Shown here piece after piece: positions 18,661 through 27,721 of a DNA stretch of 64,000 bases; position 1 is the first letter of the stretch, and each line of letters opens with the position of its first letter. The position numbers and the translations under genes were made by a program. The DNA is from Paraburkholderia fungorum. Lineage in GTDB: Bacteria; Pseudomonadota; Gammaproteobacteria; Burkholderiales; Burkholderiaceae. The notes under the pieces were generated by a model. It searched no databases. It worked only from the letters and a program-made list of their open reading frames with translations, and was not told the DNA's origin. The stretch spans positions 682,001-746,000 of the forward strand of contig NZ_CADFGE010000003.1 in the NCBI RefSeq assembly GCF_902833645.1. The letters are read 5' to 3'.

Positions 18661-18832
18661 GATGGTATCTCCCGAGCGAGCCGGCAGAAATTCGGACAGA
18701 TACCACCAAAAATACCACCGTATATCGTCGGCTGCACGCAGACGTTGCCAGACCTTCCAGGAACAAAAAAACCACAGAGCCTTAGGGCGCGGCGACTTTG
18801 CGGATTTCAGCGGAACTTGTTGGACTACTTCC

Positions 18833-18917
18833 TGGTGCCGGGGACCGGACTCGAACCGGCAAGCCGTGAAGCGGCGGATTTTAAGTCCGCTATGTTTACC
18901 AATTTCATCACCCCGGC
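18833..18917 (-). tRNA. tRNA-Leu (anticodon UAA)
   Basis: A class II tRNA of 85 bases with encoded CCA. The acceptor stem GCCGGGG pairs with CCCCGGC. The anticodon arm GCGGACTTAAAATCCGC presents TAA, and a variable arm is followed by GGTTCGAGTCC in the T arm. The 3' end faces the integrase pseudogene, the usual geometry of a tRNA-integrated island. No second copy of the tRNA 3' end was found in the window by eye. Confidence 0.92.
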
Positions 18918-18996
18918 AGGGTAGAAACGCATGTGGACGCGAATTCAGTTCTACCGCAGCGGCAAGGCGGATAGCGCCGAGCTCGCGACGGCAAAC

Positions 18997-19671
18997 CCGC
19001 GGCCTGGCGGACCTGATCCGCATTGCGTCGAACTGACAGGATCAGCTCACTCAGGCTCGCCGCAGTCTCTTTGAGCGACTCGGTTTGCCGGCTCGCGCCG
19101 GAGGACAAATCCGCGCTGCCTTCGGCTATCTGGACCGATGCGCACTGGATCGCATCGCTTGATCCCTTGATCGTATGTACCGTCCCGGAAGATGCCCATC
19201 CATCGTTTGCAGCGCATTGACCAACTGTGCGAACTCGGCATGCAGGCTCATGCCCTCGGCATTGCCCAGCCGGCCTTCGGCGATTTGCCGTGCAACGTCG
19301 AGCGCAGCCTTAAGCGACGTCGCGATCGCCCAACGCAGCCAAACCGAAGCAGTCGTGGCCACGACGATGCCAAGGCCGATCGCACCTGGCACGGTCCATC
19401 GCAACGCTTCGAACGTCGCGTTGCCGCGCTCCGCCAATTGCCGCGCCTGCATGGCGCTCAGCGCAACGTCGCGGCCGATTGCGTCCGGAAGGCGGCCAAT
19501 ACCTTCGCTACCCGGTCGGCCAGTCGGCGCTCATCAGCCGTCGCGACCTTCACGGGATAGTAGCCTCGCCAGGCCGCGCAGGCCCATTATGCCGACCTCC
19601 ACCATCAACGCCACGCAGACGCCAAGCGTCAGCATGACCTTGAAACGAATCGTCCCGGCAAAAGCGCTCAT
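18997..19671 (-). pseudogene. Degenerate methyl-accepting chemotaxis protein
   Basis: Pieces of a chemoreceptor lie in different minus-strand frames. An N-terminal membrane segment (MSAFAGTIRFKVMLTLGVCV) starts at 19671. A second helix plus HAMP follows (IGLGIVVATTASVWL, then ALDVARQIAEGRLG, 19126-19452). A signalling-domain scrap (SSGASRQTESLKETAASLSE) begins near 19105. Stops and frame changes separate them and the long coiled-coil tip is missing. Its end abuts tRNA-Leu, so it was probably damaged by the same integration history. Confidence 0.75.
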
Positions 19672-19715
19672 ACGGCCAGCCTTCTTATCACAGATTTTCG
19701 ATACGCGAAATTGCT

Positions 19716-20027
19716 TCAGGCTTTCTTGCTATACGCGCTGCACCAGCCCTTGCCAGCGACCTGCTTGCCCCCGAACATTGGGCAAGGAGCGAACGCGTCG
19801 CCCGTCTTGCCCTGATAGAACGTGCAGTTGCCGCAAATCTGGCCAGAGGCATACTTTGCGTATTTCGCCTTGTCAACTTTGGTCGCATTCGATTTGTAAC
19901 CGAGTGCCTGCGCCGTAGCGTCGGCGTCGGACATTTTCGGAGAATCGGCGAACGCAAGACGCGTGAGCGCAAGACTCGAAGCCACACCGGCGGTCGTGAT
20001 CATAAAAGTACGGCGGGATTTTTTCAT
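19716..20027 (-). CDS. High-potential iron-sulfur protein (HiPIP)
   Basis: A 103-residue periplasmic electron carrier. A Tat-type signal (KKSRRTFMITTAGVASSLAL) is followed by a mature domain with the four cluster ligands Cys65, Cys68, Cys82 and Cys96. The CGNC pair and the C-(13)-C-(13)-C spacing are typical of HiPIPs. It would shuttle electrons between a periplasmic donor and a terminal oxidase. It stands alone, convergent with nothing, and could serve the periplasmic amine oxidases of cluster 2, though nothing here proves it. Confidence 0.92.
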   Translation of the reverse strand: MKKSRRTFMITTAGVASSLALTRLAFADSPKMSDADATAQALGYKSNATKVDKAKYAKYASGQICGNCTFYQGKTGDAFAPCPMFGGKQVAGKGWCSAYSKKA

Positions 20028-20131
20028 TCAGGTCATCCTTATGGTGGAATGGGCGTGCCGATAAGGCACACCGTGATAACAAAAACCCATGGTTTGAGAA
20101 GTAGCTTTCGCTGTCGGCCACATCGCAGTGT

Positions 20132-21541
20132 TCAGGCTTTCAGCGCTCCAAAGATCTCGCTCAACATCGCCTTCGCGTCGCCGAACAACATGCGGTTGTT
20201 GTCCCTGTAGAAAAGCGGGTTGTCGACGCCGGCATATCCGGAAGCCATGCTGCGCTTCATCACAATCGACGTCTTCGCCTTCCAGACCTCCAGCACCGGC
20301 ATGCCGGCGATAGGACTCGCCGGATCCTCCTGCGCCGCCGGGTTCACAATATCGTTCGCGCCGATGACCATCGAAACATCCGCCTCTGGAAAATCGGCGT
20401 TGATTTCGTCCATCTCCAGCACGATGTTGTAGGGCACCTTCGCTTCGGCCAGCAGCACGTTCATATGGCCCGGCATGCGGCCGGCCACCGGGTGAATCGC
20501 GAAGCGCACATCAACGCCCTTCTCGCGCAGCAGCCTGGTGAGTTCGCGCACCGTGTGCTGGGCCTGCGCCACGGCCATGCTGTAGCCGGGAACGATAATC
20601 ACACGCTTCGCGTCGCGCAACAGTTCGGCGGTTTCGGCTGAACTCACCGCCACCACCTCGCCGGCCGGCTGCGCGCCGCCTACCGCAGCGGGCGCGCCGC
20701 TGGCGGTACCGAATCCACCCGCGATTACGCTGATGAAGTTACGGTTCATCGCACGGCACATGATGTACGAGAGAATCGCTCCCGACGAGCCCACCAGCGC
20801 ACCTACCACGATCAGCAGGTCGTTGCCGAGCATGAAGCCCGTGGCTGCAGCCGCCCAGCCGGAATAACTGTTGAGCATCGACACGACCACAGGCATGTCG
20901 GCCCCACCGATGGCCATCACCATGTGCACGCCGAACAGCAGCGCGATCGCTGTCATTACGACGAGCGGCGTCATGCCATCCTGAATGCTGTCCGCATGAA
21001 GAAACGCGTGACCGGACACGATCACCGCGAACAGCGCAGCCAGGTTGAGCCCATGCCGAGCCGGCAGCAGCAGCGGCTTGCCGCCGAGCTTGCCCGAGAG
21101 CTTGCCGAACGCGATGATCGAACCCGCGAACGTGACCGATCCGATCAGGATGCCTATGTAAATTTCCATTTCGTGAATGGCCTTCTCCGACCCTGCGAAT
21201 TGGAACGAGGTGTCGACATAGTTGGCAAATCCCACCAGGCAGGCAGCCAGACCGACGAGGCTGTGCATCACAGCCACCAGCTCGGGCATCTGCGTCATCT
21301 GTACCTTTCTCGCAGCGACCATGCCGACAGCACCGCCAACGACCAGCGCGCCGACGACATACGGAATGCCCGCAGTCGAAACGCCGGGCCCGAGTATGGT
21401 GGCCAGCACGGCAACGGCCATGCCGGTAATGCCGAGCAGGTTGCCGCGGCGCGCGGTTTCGGGATTGGCAAGACCGCCGAGGCTGAGGATGAAGAGAATC
21501 GCAGCGCCGATATAGGAAACGGTAGTCAGGTTTGAAGTCAT
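20132..21541 (-). CDS. pntB: NAD(P) transhydrogenase subunit beta
   Basis: A 469-residue beta subunit of the proton-translocating transhydrogenase (NADH + NADP+ to NAD+ + NADPH). The N-terminal half has about eight to nine membrane helices. The C-terminal NADP-binding domain (from about residue 290) contains [40 protein letters not shown] and [13 protein letters not shown], all family signatures. Length is normal. It starts 10 bases after pntA and is co-transcribed with it. Confidence 0.97.
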   Translation of the reverse strand: MTSNLTTVSYIGAAILFILSLGGLANPETARRGNLLGITGMAVAVLATILGPGVSTAGIPYVVGALVVGGAVGMVAARKVQMTQMPELVAVMHSLVGLAACLVGFANYVDTSFQFAGSEKAIHEMEIYIGILIGSVTFAGSIIAFGKLSGKLGGKPLLLPARHGLNLAALFAVIVSGHAFLHADSIQDGMTPLVVMTAIALLFGVHMVMAIGGADMPVVVSMLNSYSGWAAAATGFMLGNDLLIVVGALVGSSGAILSYIMCRAMNRNFISVIAGGFGTASGAPAAVGGAQPAGEVVAVSSAETAELLRDAKRVIIVPGYSMAVAQAQHTVRELTRLLREKGVDVRFAIHPVAGRMPGHMNVLLAEAKVPYNIVLEMDEINADFPEADVSMVIGANDIVNPAAQEDPASPIAGMPVLEVWKAKTSIVMKRSMASGYAGVDNPLFYRDNNRMLFGDAKAMLSEIFGALKA

Positions 21542-21551
21542 GCTTGTCTGC

Positions 21552-23141
21552 TCATTTACGGAACATGGCCAGCATGCGCCGCGTGACCGCGAAGCCGCCG
21601 AACATATTGACGGCCGTGAGCGTCAGCGCGCCCACCGCAAGATCCAGGATCAGCCCGGATGGCCGGTCGCCCATGGCCCTGTCCAGCGGCGGCGCGACTT
21701 GCACGAGCGCACCGATGGCAATAATCGACGAGATCGCGTTGGTCACGCTCATCAGAGGCGTGTGCAGCGACGGCGTGACGTTCCAGATCACCATGTAGCC
21801 GACGAAGCACGTCAGCGCAAACACTGTGAAGTGCGAAAGGAACGCTGTTGGCGCGTATAGCCCCACCGCCAGGAAAGCCAGCGCCCCCAAGGCGAACACA
21901 ATGGCCAGTGACCTGGCCGACATCGGCGCGCCCGCGCCGTGGCCCTTCTTCGGTGCGGTTGTCGCGACAGCAGCGGCCGGCTGGGGTTTGGGCACGCCGG
22001 TCGGCTGTTTGACCGGCGGTGGCGGCCAGGTGATGTCGCCGTCCTTGATGACCGTCAGGCCGCGGATGGCGTCGTCGTCCATATCGACGTGGATCGTGCC
22101 AGCCTTGCTCTTGCACAGTTCCTCGACGACGCGCAGCAGGTTGTTCGCATAGAGCGTGGACGACTGCCTCGCCAGACGCGACGCGAGATCCGTATACCCG
22201 ATGATGGTGACGCCGTGACGCACCACGGCCTCGCCGGGCACGGTGAGTTCGCAGTTGCCGCCTTGTTCGGCCGCCATGTCCACGATCACGCTGCCCGGAT
22301 TCATGGACTGCACCATTTCGGCAGTGATGAGCTTCGGAGCCGGCTTGCCGGGAATCAGCGCCGTAGTGATGATGATGTCCGCCTCTCTCGCCTGCTGGGC
22401 GTACATCGCGCGCTGCGCCTGCTGGAAGCCCTCGCTCATAACCCTGGCGTAGCCACCCCCGCCCGAGCCCTCCTCGTCGTAGCCGACTTTGACGAACTCG
22501 CCGCCCAGCGACTTGACCTGGTCAGCCGCTTCGGCACGCGTGTCGTTGGCCCGCACGATCGCTCCCAGGCTGGCCGCAGTGCCAATTGCAGCGAGGCCCG
22601 CCACACCCGCTCCGGCGATGAACACCCTGGCGGGCAGCACCTTGCCGGCGGCGGTGACCTGACCGCCCAGGAACCGGCCGAACGCATGCGCGGCTTCGAT
22701 CACCGCGCGATAGCCGCTGATGCCAGCCATCGACGTCAGCGCGTCCATCTTCTGCGCTCGCGATAGCGTGCGCGGCAACGAATCGATCGCCAGCACGGTG
22801 GCCTGTTTGGCGGCCAACTGTTGCATCAGTTCGGGGTTCTGGGCCGGCCACACAAAACCAATCAGCACGCTGCCCTCGCGCATCAGGGCCACTTCTTCGC
22901 TACTCGGGGGGCGCACCTTGAAAACGATATCGCTGCGGGCCCAGAGTTCGGCAGCCGATGCCACGACTTCAGCACCGGCAGCACGATAGGAGTCGTCGTC
23001 AAAATTCGCGGCGGCGCCGGCACCGCTTTGCACGGCTGCCTGGAACCCCAGTTTGATCAATTTCTCGACCACCTCGGGCACGGTCGCTACGCGCCGCTCG
23101 CCGGTGGCAGCTTCCATAGGAATGCCAATCAGTAATGTCAT
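21552..23141 (-). CDS. pntA: NAD(P) transhydrogenase subunit alpha
   Basis: A 529-residue alpha subunit. The NAD-binding domain I resembles alanine dehydrogenase: [39 protein letters not shown], and [14 protein letters not shown] proline-rich linker (about 380-410) joins it to three or four C-terminal membrane helices, so alpha1 and alpha2 are fused as in E. coli. It supplies NADPH using the proton gradient. It follows the EthD gene by 90 bases. It may be core metabolism rather than part of the catabolic cluster. Confidence 0.96.
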   Translation of the reverse strand: MTLLIGIPMEAATGERRVATVPEVVEKLIKLGFQAAVQSGAGAAANFDDDSYRAAGAEVVASAAELWARSDIVFKVRPPSSEEVALMREGSVLIGFVWPAQNPELMQQLAAKQATVLAIDSLPRTLSRAQKMDALTSMAGISGYRAVIEAAHAFGRFLGGQVTAAGKVLPARVFIAGAGVAGLAAIGTAASLGAIVRANDTRAEAADQVKSLGGEFVKVGYDEEGSGGGGYARVMSEGFQQAQRAMYAQQAREADIIITTALIPGKPAPKLITAEMVQSMNPGSVIVDMAAEQGGNCELTVPGEAVVRHGVTIIGYTDLASRLARQSSTLYANNLLRVVEELCKSKAGTIHVDMDDDAIRGLTVIKDGDITWPPPPVKQPTGVPKPQPAAAVATTAPKKGHGAGAPMSARSLAIVFALGALAFLAVGLYAPTAFLSHFTVFALTCFVGYMVIWNVTPSLHTPLMSVTNAISSIIAIGALVQVAPPLDRAMGDRPSGLILDLAVGALTLTAVNMFGGFAVTRRMLAMFRK

Positions 23142-23231
23142 AATTGAAATTGATTGTTCAAATGGATATCGGGCATCGCAACGATTGCGGGCGTGGCGGC
23201 AACGGCGAAGTCACACCGGCCGCACGACCGG

Positions 23232-23528
23232 TCAGTCGCCCGAGCAGAAAATCGTCGGTGTGATGTTGGTGAAGTTCTTCACGTCCCCCATCACCTCGGC
23301 GGTTTTAGCGGATGAAAGTGCCGTATCGATTCCGATCTGATCGCTGAAACGCAGTATCGCCACGCATGCGAATGGTTGCGACTCCGATGATGGAAACAGG
23401 ACCTCCGCCGATCGCAGACCGAACCCGCTCCACGCCGAGCGGACAAGCGGCGCATGGGTCGAAAGGTAATACTCTCGGTCAAAACTGCCGCCTTCAGCAC
23501 TCGGGTAGCTCACGATCAGGGTAGTCAT
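23232..23528 (-). CDS. EthD-family small protein
   Basis: A 98-residue ferredoxin-like-fold protein of the EthD family. It begins MTTLIVSYPS and has the typical FDREYYLSTHAPLVRSAW segment. EthD-type proteins occur in ether, steroid and aromatic catabolic operons, and their biochemical role is mostly unknown. It is the last gene of the leftward operon with the amine oxidase (25695-27179), cytochrome c and two membrane proteins. Confidence 0.82.
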   Translation of the reverse strand: MTTLIVSYPSAEGGSFDREYYLSTHAPLVRSAWSGFGLRSAEVLFPSSESQPFACVAILRFSDQIGIDTALSSAKTAEVMGDVKNFTNITPTIFCSGD

Positions 23529-23564
23529 ATTCGGTTCCGTGTTGAAATATCTTTGGGAATGGAC

Positions 23565-24296
23565 TCAGGTGGCCGCGCCAGTGCCTTGCAAGCGCGCCGG
23601 CACCGTTCGAGCACGGCGCAGCAACTGCCAGCCGAACAACAGCATCCACAACGGCAAAACCAGCACGACGACCATCTCGCTCGCATTCGAAAGCGCGTCG
23701 AGATCCGGGAAAATGCCAAACAGGAAGAAGAGCCCGAAAGCCCAACCGACGATCTTCAGCAGAATCGATCCCTTCCAGCCCGCGTTCTTCAGCACGTTGG
23801 CGGCGATAGGCGTCCAGAAGAGCACGAGCGGGCCCTCGATCCACCAGAGGCCGTTTTGCGTCGCATTGGCTATCGCCGTCCATACCGCTGCCGCTGCGTT
23901 TCTTGTGGCATCGTCGCCGCCCGCGTAAAGATGAGCCAGTGGGTGAAGGATCGCAAACTGCATGACGGCGCCGGTCACGCCCACCATGACGTACAACACG
24001 ACAGCCATCGCCACCATGTTGCCGAGCGCGCCCAGTTCCTCACGAAATACGTGCATAAAGTATCCGCCGATGACGAGGAACGGCAGATAGAACCCGAGCG
24101 TATCGGCAACCATGCACCAGCGGAACAGGTCCCGGGTGTCGGGTGGCAAGGCCAGCATCGATGCGCCGTGCAATACCATATCCGCGTCCGAGCCGGTCAC
24201 GGCGACCGACAGCCCAACGTTCGCATACGCCAGAAGGCCGCCGATGATGGCGCTCCAGGCCGTGAAGCGCATTACCTTGCGCGAGGTCTGATTCAT
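23565..24296 (-). CDS. Uncharacterised polytopic membrane protein A
   Basis: A 243-residue protein with about six to seven hydrophobic helices and short polar loops. No cofactor or transporter motif was recognised. The ATG at 24296 (or 24299) follows GGAG; the TTG five codons further up is unlikely. It starts 19 bases after membrane protein B, within the amine oxidase/cytochrome c operon. A role as membrane anchor or quinone-linked acceptor for the cytochrome is possible but only inferred from position. Confidence 0.7.
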   Translation of the reverse strand: MNQTSRKVMRFTAWSAIIGGLLAYANVGLSVAVTGSDADMVLHGASMLALPPDTRDLFRWCMVADTLGFYLPFLVIGGYFMHVFREELGALGNMVAMAVVLYVMVGVTGAVMQFAILHPLAHLYAGGDDATRNAAAAVWTAIANATQNGLWWIEGPLVLFWTPIAANVLKNAGWKGSILLKIVGWAFGLFFLFGIFPDLDALSNASEMVVVLVLPLWMLLFGWQLLRRARTVPARLQGTGAAT

Positions 24297-24315
24297 CATT
24301 GCTCTCCAGGACAAG

Positions 24316-24993
24316 TCAGTTGCCGTAAGCCGTGGGCGAGTTCAGCACCACCCTGCCGTTTTTCGCGCGCTCCAAAGCGCAGTAGCCGTAATAGATCGCC
24401 GGCATGAAATAGGCCCACGAGCACAAAGCAAGCGTGTAGAAGTTGAAGAACACGTTCGTTTCTTCGCCCGGTATTTTGTAAAAATCGTAAATCGTCGCTA
24501 TGCCGAGCGAAGTAACCAGAGCCACCCCTGCGAACAGCGCACGGAGCATCTCACCAATTTCCAGAAGCCTTTTGATGAAGTACAGGAGATAGATCGACAG
24601 AAGGATCCACATCGTCAGATAGTAGTAAGGCAAAATCCGGGCGATGAAATCCGCTCCCACGAGGACGAACGTGAGTGCAAACGAGGCGACGAATACCGAG
24701 ACGTCCTGTCGAACTGACGGCGTGTAGCCGTGCGTAATCGCCATCAGACCCGCGACAGCGATGATCGGCATGCCGAAGCCACGCGAAAACGCGTCGAAGA
24801 AGTGCGATATTTCATAGGAAACGGCGTTCCCGGTGACAAAGAATCCGATGGCGTTTGTCGAGGAGATACCAACAATCCACATCTCCAGTCCGAGAAGATA
24901 GTTTCTCTTCCTGACAAACTTCCAGCCGTAGAAAAATGAGCTCAATGCCAGCAAGGCACTGGAGAGAACAAGAACGGCAGATCTGAGGTCCAT
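24316..24993 (-). CDS. Uncharacterised polytopic membrane protein B
   Basis: A 225-residue protein with about seven predicted helices starting MDLRSAVLVLSSALLALSSF. The ATG at 24993 is preceded by GGGAG; a longer frame to 25104 overlaps the cytochrome gene and is rejected. Not recognised. It lies between the diheme cytochrome c and membrane protein A in one operon. The similar size, polytopic nature and adjacency of A and B suggest a two-subunit membrane complex. Confidence 0.7.
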   Translation of the reverse strand: MDLRSAVLVLSSALLALSSFFYGWKFVRKRNYLLGLEMWIVGISSTNAIGFFVTGNAVSYEISHFFDAFSRGFGMPIIAVAGLMAITHGYTPSVRQDVSVFVASFALTFVLVGADFIARILPYYYLTMWILLSIYLLYFIKRLLEIGEMLRALFAGVALVTSLGIATIYDFYKIPGEETNVFFNFYTLALCSWAYFMPAIYYGYCALERAKNGRVVLNSPTAYGN

Positions 24994-25027
24994 GACTAAA
25001 CTCCCAACTCCGGTTGCATCTGATTGG

Positions 25028-25684
25028 TCAATTTTTCTTCGGGTCAAGGCTTGCCAGATAGGTGGCAATGGCCTCGCGGTCTTCGGACGAAAACCCTGTC
25101 GCAATGCTCTTCATAACGCCAGTGGGTTCGCTGCGCGTGCCGGAAGCGAACTCGTCGAACTGCGCGACTAGATAGTCGTATCCCTGCCCTGCCAAACGCG
25201 GAAACTGGTCGTGGCCCATCAAATGGGCGCCATGACAGGCTGCACAGTTGCCCGCGGCCACCAGACGCTGTCCCTTCTCGCGCAGTTGCGCATCCGGCTT
25301 GAAGTACTGATTCGAGATCGGGGTCACACTGGCGAAATATTCAGCCAGCGATTGGATCTGCGGATCGCTCATCGTCATCGCGAGAGGCCCCATGTTCGGA
25401 TTGCGTCGCGCCTCACTAGCGAAATTGCGAAGCTGCGTTTTCAGGTAGGGCACCGGCTGCCCCGCGAGACTGGGATACCCCTGATTGAGCGAATTGCCTT
25501 TGACTCCGTGGCAGGCGGCACAGGTATCCACCACGTGCGGCCAGGGGCCGCCATCGGCAATGTAGGCGGCTGCCGACGTCGTGATAAAGCTCTGAAGTCG
25601 ATAAAGACCCAGCAGATCGGAACCGAAAATGGCCAGCAAGATGGCAATAACCAGAGGAATGCCAATCAATAGTGTTCTCTTCAT
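25028..25684 (-). CDS. Diheme cytochrome c, paired with amine oxidase (25.7 kb)
   Basis: A 218-residue protein with an uncleaved-looking N-terminal helix (residues 4-22) and two class I cytochrome domains. The heme motifs are CAACH at 55-59 and 147-151, and likely Met ligands lie in the NMGPLAMTM and GVMKSIATG regions. It would be membrane-anchored in the periplasm. The GGAGGG ribosome site and ATG are 10 bases after the amine oxidase stop. By analogy with nicotine dehydrogenase NicA2 and its cytochrome CycN, it is a likely electron acceptor for the neighbouring flavoenzyme. A similar protein lies at 34290-34970. Confidence 0.9.
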   Translation of the reverse strand: MKRTLLIGIPLVIAILLAIFGSDLLGLYRLQSFITTSAAAYIADGGPWPHVVDTCAACHGVKGNSLNQGYPSLAGQPVPYLKTQLRNFASEARRNPNMGPLAMTMSDPQIQSLAEYFASVTPISNQYFKPDAQLREKGQRLVAAGNCAACHGAHLMGHDQFPRLAGQGYDYLVAQFDEFASGTRSEPTGVMKSIATGFSSEDREAIATYLASLDPKKN

Positions 25685-25694
25685 CGTTACCCTC

Positions 25695-27179
25695 CTACGT
25701 CCGGCGCAGGGCATTGAGCGCCTGAAGCGCGCCCTGATGGCCGGAGCGCACCGCGCCATCCATATAGCCGGCCCAGATATTGGCCGTCTCCGTCCCCGAC
25801 CAGATCAGTTTGCCGCACGAGGGGCGCAGCGCCTCGCCGTGAGCGCTCCAGAAGCCCGGCGGAATGGCGGAAACGCAGGTCAAGGTCCAGCGATCGACGC
25901 GGCCCCAGTCCTGATCGTGGTAAGCGATGGGAGACAGTGCTTCGTCGCCCAATGCCTGCGCGTAGAGCTGCTTCTGCATGGCCATTGCCGCGTCCCGCTC
26001 GGACGGGACCATCGCATTGTTGATGAACGCATTGATGACCCCGATCTCCCCGGCGGGCGGGGAATTGTCGAAGGCCCACAGGATGGGGCCGTTGGCCTGG
26101 AAAATGCTGCCGTTCATGCCTTTGTCGCGCCAGAACGGGCGGCGATACACCATGGCCGTCTTCCGCGCCGGGGAATGCGCGGGCCACGCGCGCTGCAGCG
26201 CCGCGCGCTTTTCGGGCAACGGCGGATCGAACTGCACCTGATGACACAAAGCCGGATGGATGGCCATGACGACGGTCCGTGCCCGCACTTCTCCATGGTC
26301 GGTACGCAGGGTAACGACGTCGCTATCCCATCCGGAAATCTGGCGAACCGGTGAGGACATGCGCACCTTGTCGCCCAGTTGCTGGGCCATCTTGATGCTG
26401 AGGATTTGCGAGCCGCCGATGAAACGTGTTTCCTGGGCGCTATGCTTGATGCTGTCGAGTTGCGAGTAGTCGCAATCCGCGGAATTGATCATCGAAAGGA
26501 AGTGCAGCAATCCCATCTTTGCTGGCGCGGCTCCGCCCGAAAGGCTGATGCTGTCATGCCATGCAACCTGGTCTTCAGGCTTGATACCCTGCTTTTCCAG
26601 CCAGTCGCCAACTGAAAGTTTGTCCAGTTCGCCGGCCTTCGGGGACGTCCACGGTGCGCCACAAGGCACGTCGCGTGAGAGCCTGCTGAGCTTTGCCGCG
26701 ATCGCGTCGTCGGTGCCGAAGGTGCCCTTCAGATCGATTGCCACGCGGCCGTCACCGCCCAGCATGACCGTACTTCCGTCGTAGTAGGTCGGAAACGTGC
26801 CGACCCCCAGTTCTCGGGCGAGATCCGCGATGGCGGTCTGGCCGGGCCCGATCCATTGCCCGCCGACTTCCGAAACGTACCCGCCGGGGATGTCGTAGTT
26901 GAACGTTCGCCCTCCCACGCGATCCCGAGCTTCCAGCACCAGAAAGGACTCGCAGCCAGACTGGCGCAGATCTCGCGCGGCGGTCAGTCCAGCCAGCCCC
27001 GCTCCTATGATGGCGACATCGAGAATGCCGTCCGCGCCTGGCACGGGCTTGGTGACGGCGGCATACGCCTGTTGGGTGCCCATGGCGAGCGTGCCCACGG
27101 CAGCCGAGGCGCCGGCATATTTGAGCCATTGCCTGCGCTGCGGGTTAGCCGCGCCGTCTGGGGAAGATTTTCTTGCCAT
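25695..27179 (-). CDS. Tat-exported flavin amine oxidase (25.7 kb)
   Basis: A 494-residue flavin monoamine oxidase-family enzyme. The N-terminus carries a Tat signal (PQRRQWLKYAGASAAVG, twin Arg at 15-16), so the folded flavoprotein is exported. FAD motif GAGLAG is at 59-64, followed by LEARDRVGGRTF and GGQWIGPGQTAIADLA; the C-terminal FAD segment WSGTETANIWAGYMDGA is present. Oxidation of an amine to imine/aldehyde in the periplasm is expected, with electrons passed to the adjoining cytochrome c. It is closely similar to 34971-36473 across the whole length. Confidence 0.92.
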   Translation of the reverse strand: MARKSSPDGAANPQRRQWLKYAGASAAVGTLAMGTQQAYAAVTKPVPGADGILDVAIIGAGLAGLTAARDLRQSGCESFLVLEARDRVGGRTFNYDIPGGYVSEVGGQWIGPGQTAIADLARELGVGTFPTYYDGSTVMLGGDGRVAIDLKGTFGTDDAIAAKLSRLSRDVPCGAPWTSPKAGELDKLSVGDWLEKQGIKPEDQVAWHDSISLSGGAAPAKMGLLHFLSMINSADCDYSQLDSIKHSAQETRFIGGSQILSIKMAQQLGDKVRMSSPVRQISGWDSDVVTLRTDHGEVRARTVVMAIHPALCHQVQFDPPLPEKRAALQRAWPAHSPARKTAMVYRRPFWRDKGMNGSIFQANGPILWAFDNSPPAGEIGVINAFINNAMVPSERDAAMAMQKQLYAQALGDEALSPIAYHDQDWGRVDRWTLTCVSAIPPGFWSAHGEALRPSCGKLIWSGTETANIWAGYMDGAVRSGHQGALQALNALRRT

Positions 27180-27367
27180 AGTGCCTCTGTCTACGTGATG
27201 AAGGCTCCCGCTCCGAACGGGTCACCGGTACCGCTGCGCTCAGGTGCCAGGCGCAATATCCTGTCTTTACACCGCACCACTGAACGTCCTGAAATGCTTC
27301 TCCGAATGATTTGCGCGCCTCGGCCGGTACCGCCGGGTCCACAACTTCAGCGGCACATTTGTAGAAC

Positions 27368-27395
27368 ACAAAACCAAAGATAGGTCATGATACCA
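27368..27395 (-). promoter_or_regulatory. Cluster 2 promoter-operator core 1 (amine oxidase operon)
   Basis: On the minus strand: -35-like TGGTAT, a 16-base spacer CATGACCTATCTTTGG and -10-like TTTTGT. The spacer motif ACCTA-N-STTTGG sits at the same offset as in the copies at 29084, 34191, 44634 and 44843. It lies about 190 bases before the amine oxidase ATG. It is followed by TTCTACAAA, which is also shared with the 34191 copy. Confidence 0.68.
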
Positions 27396-27405
27396 ATTTA
27401 CCGCG

Positions 27406-27446
27406 CGAAAAAAATAAATGGCATTCCCTGTATTTCGAGAATTGCC
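27406..27446 (-). terminator. Terminator-like hairpin upstream of core 1
   Basis: Minus-strand arms GGCAATTC and GAATGCC (one bulged A) are followed by a T-rich run (ATTTATTTTTTT). It could end the acyl-CoA dehydrogenase transcript and insulates the next promoter. The 277-base distance from that stop codon lowers confidence. Confidence 0.45.
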
Positions 27447-27721
27447 TCGCGACATTTCATCGTCGGACGCGTGGCCGGGCACCGGAGCGCCGTGGCATGG
27501 AGAGACTTTGACGTCCGTTCAAGTGATCAGGATCAGACCGGCATCCGCCCTGGCATCAGCACAACCGAGAGGGCCGTATAACTCGATATGGCGACACTAT
27601 TCGAGTCGTAGTCCTTATAAATAAACGAATTTGACGACACCGCTCTCACACTAGTCGATCTCTGACCGAGATTCGGGTGCCGTGCAGCCAGGGCGCCACG
27701 CCATCGGCGCCGACGGCGCGC

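Larger units (their letters stand above)
27180..27721 (-). other. Promoter-bearing intergenic region
   Basis: About 540 bases between the amine oxidase start and the acyl-CoA dehydrogenase stop. It contains a promoter-operator core at 27368-27395 and a terminator-like hairpin just upstream. No credible gene is present; short frames lack ribosome sites. Confidence 0.6.
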
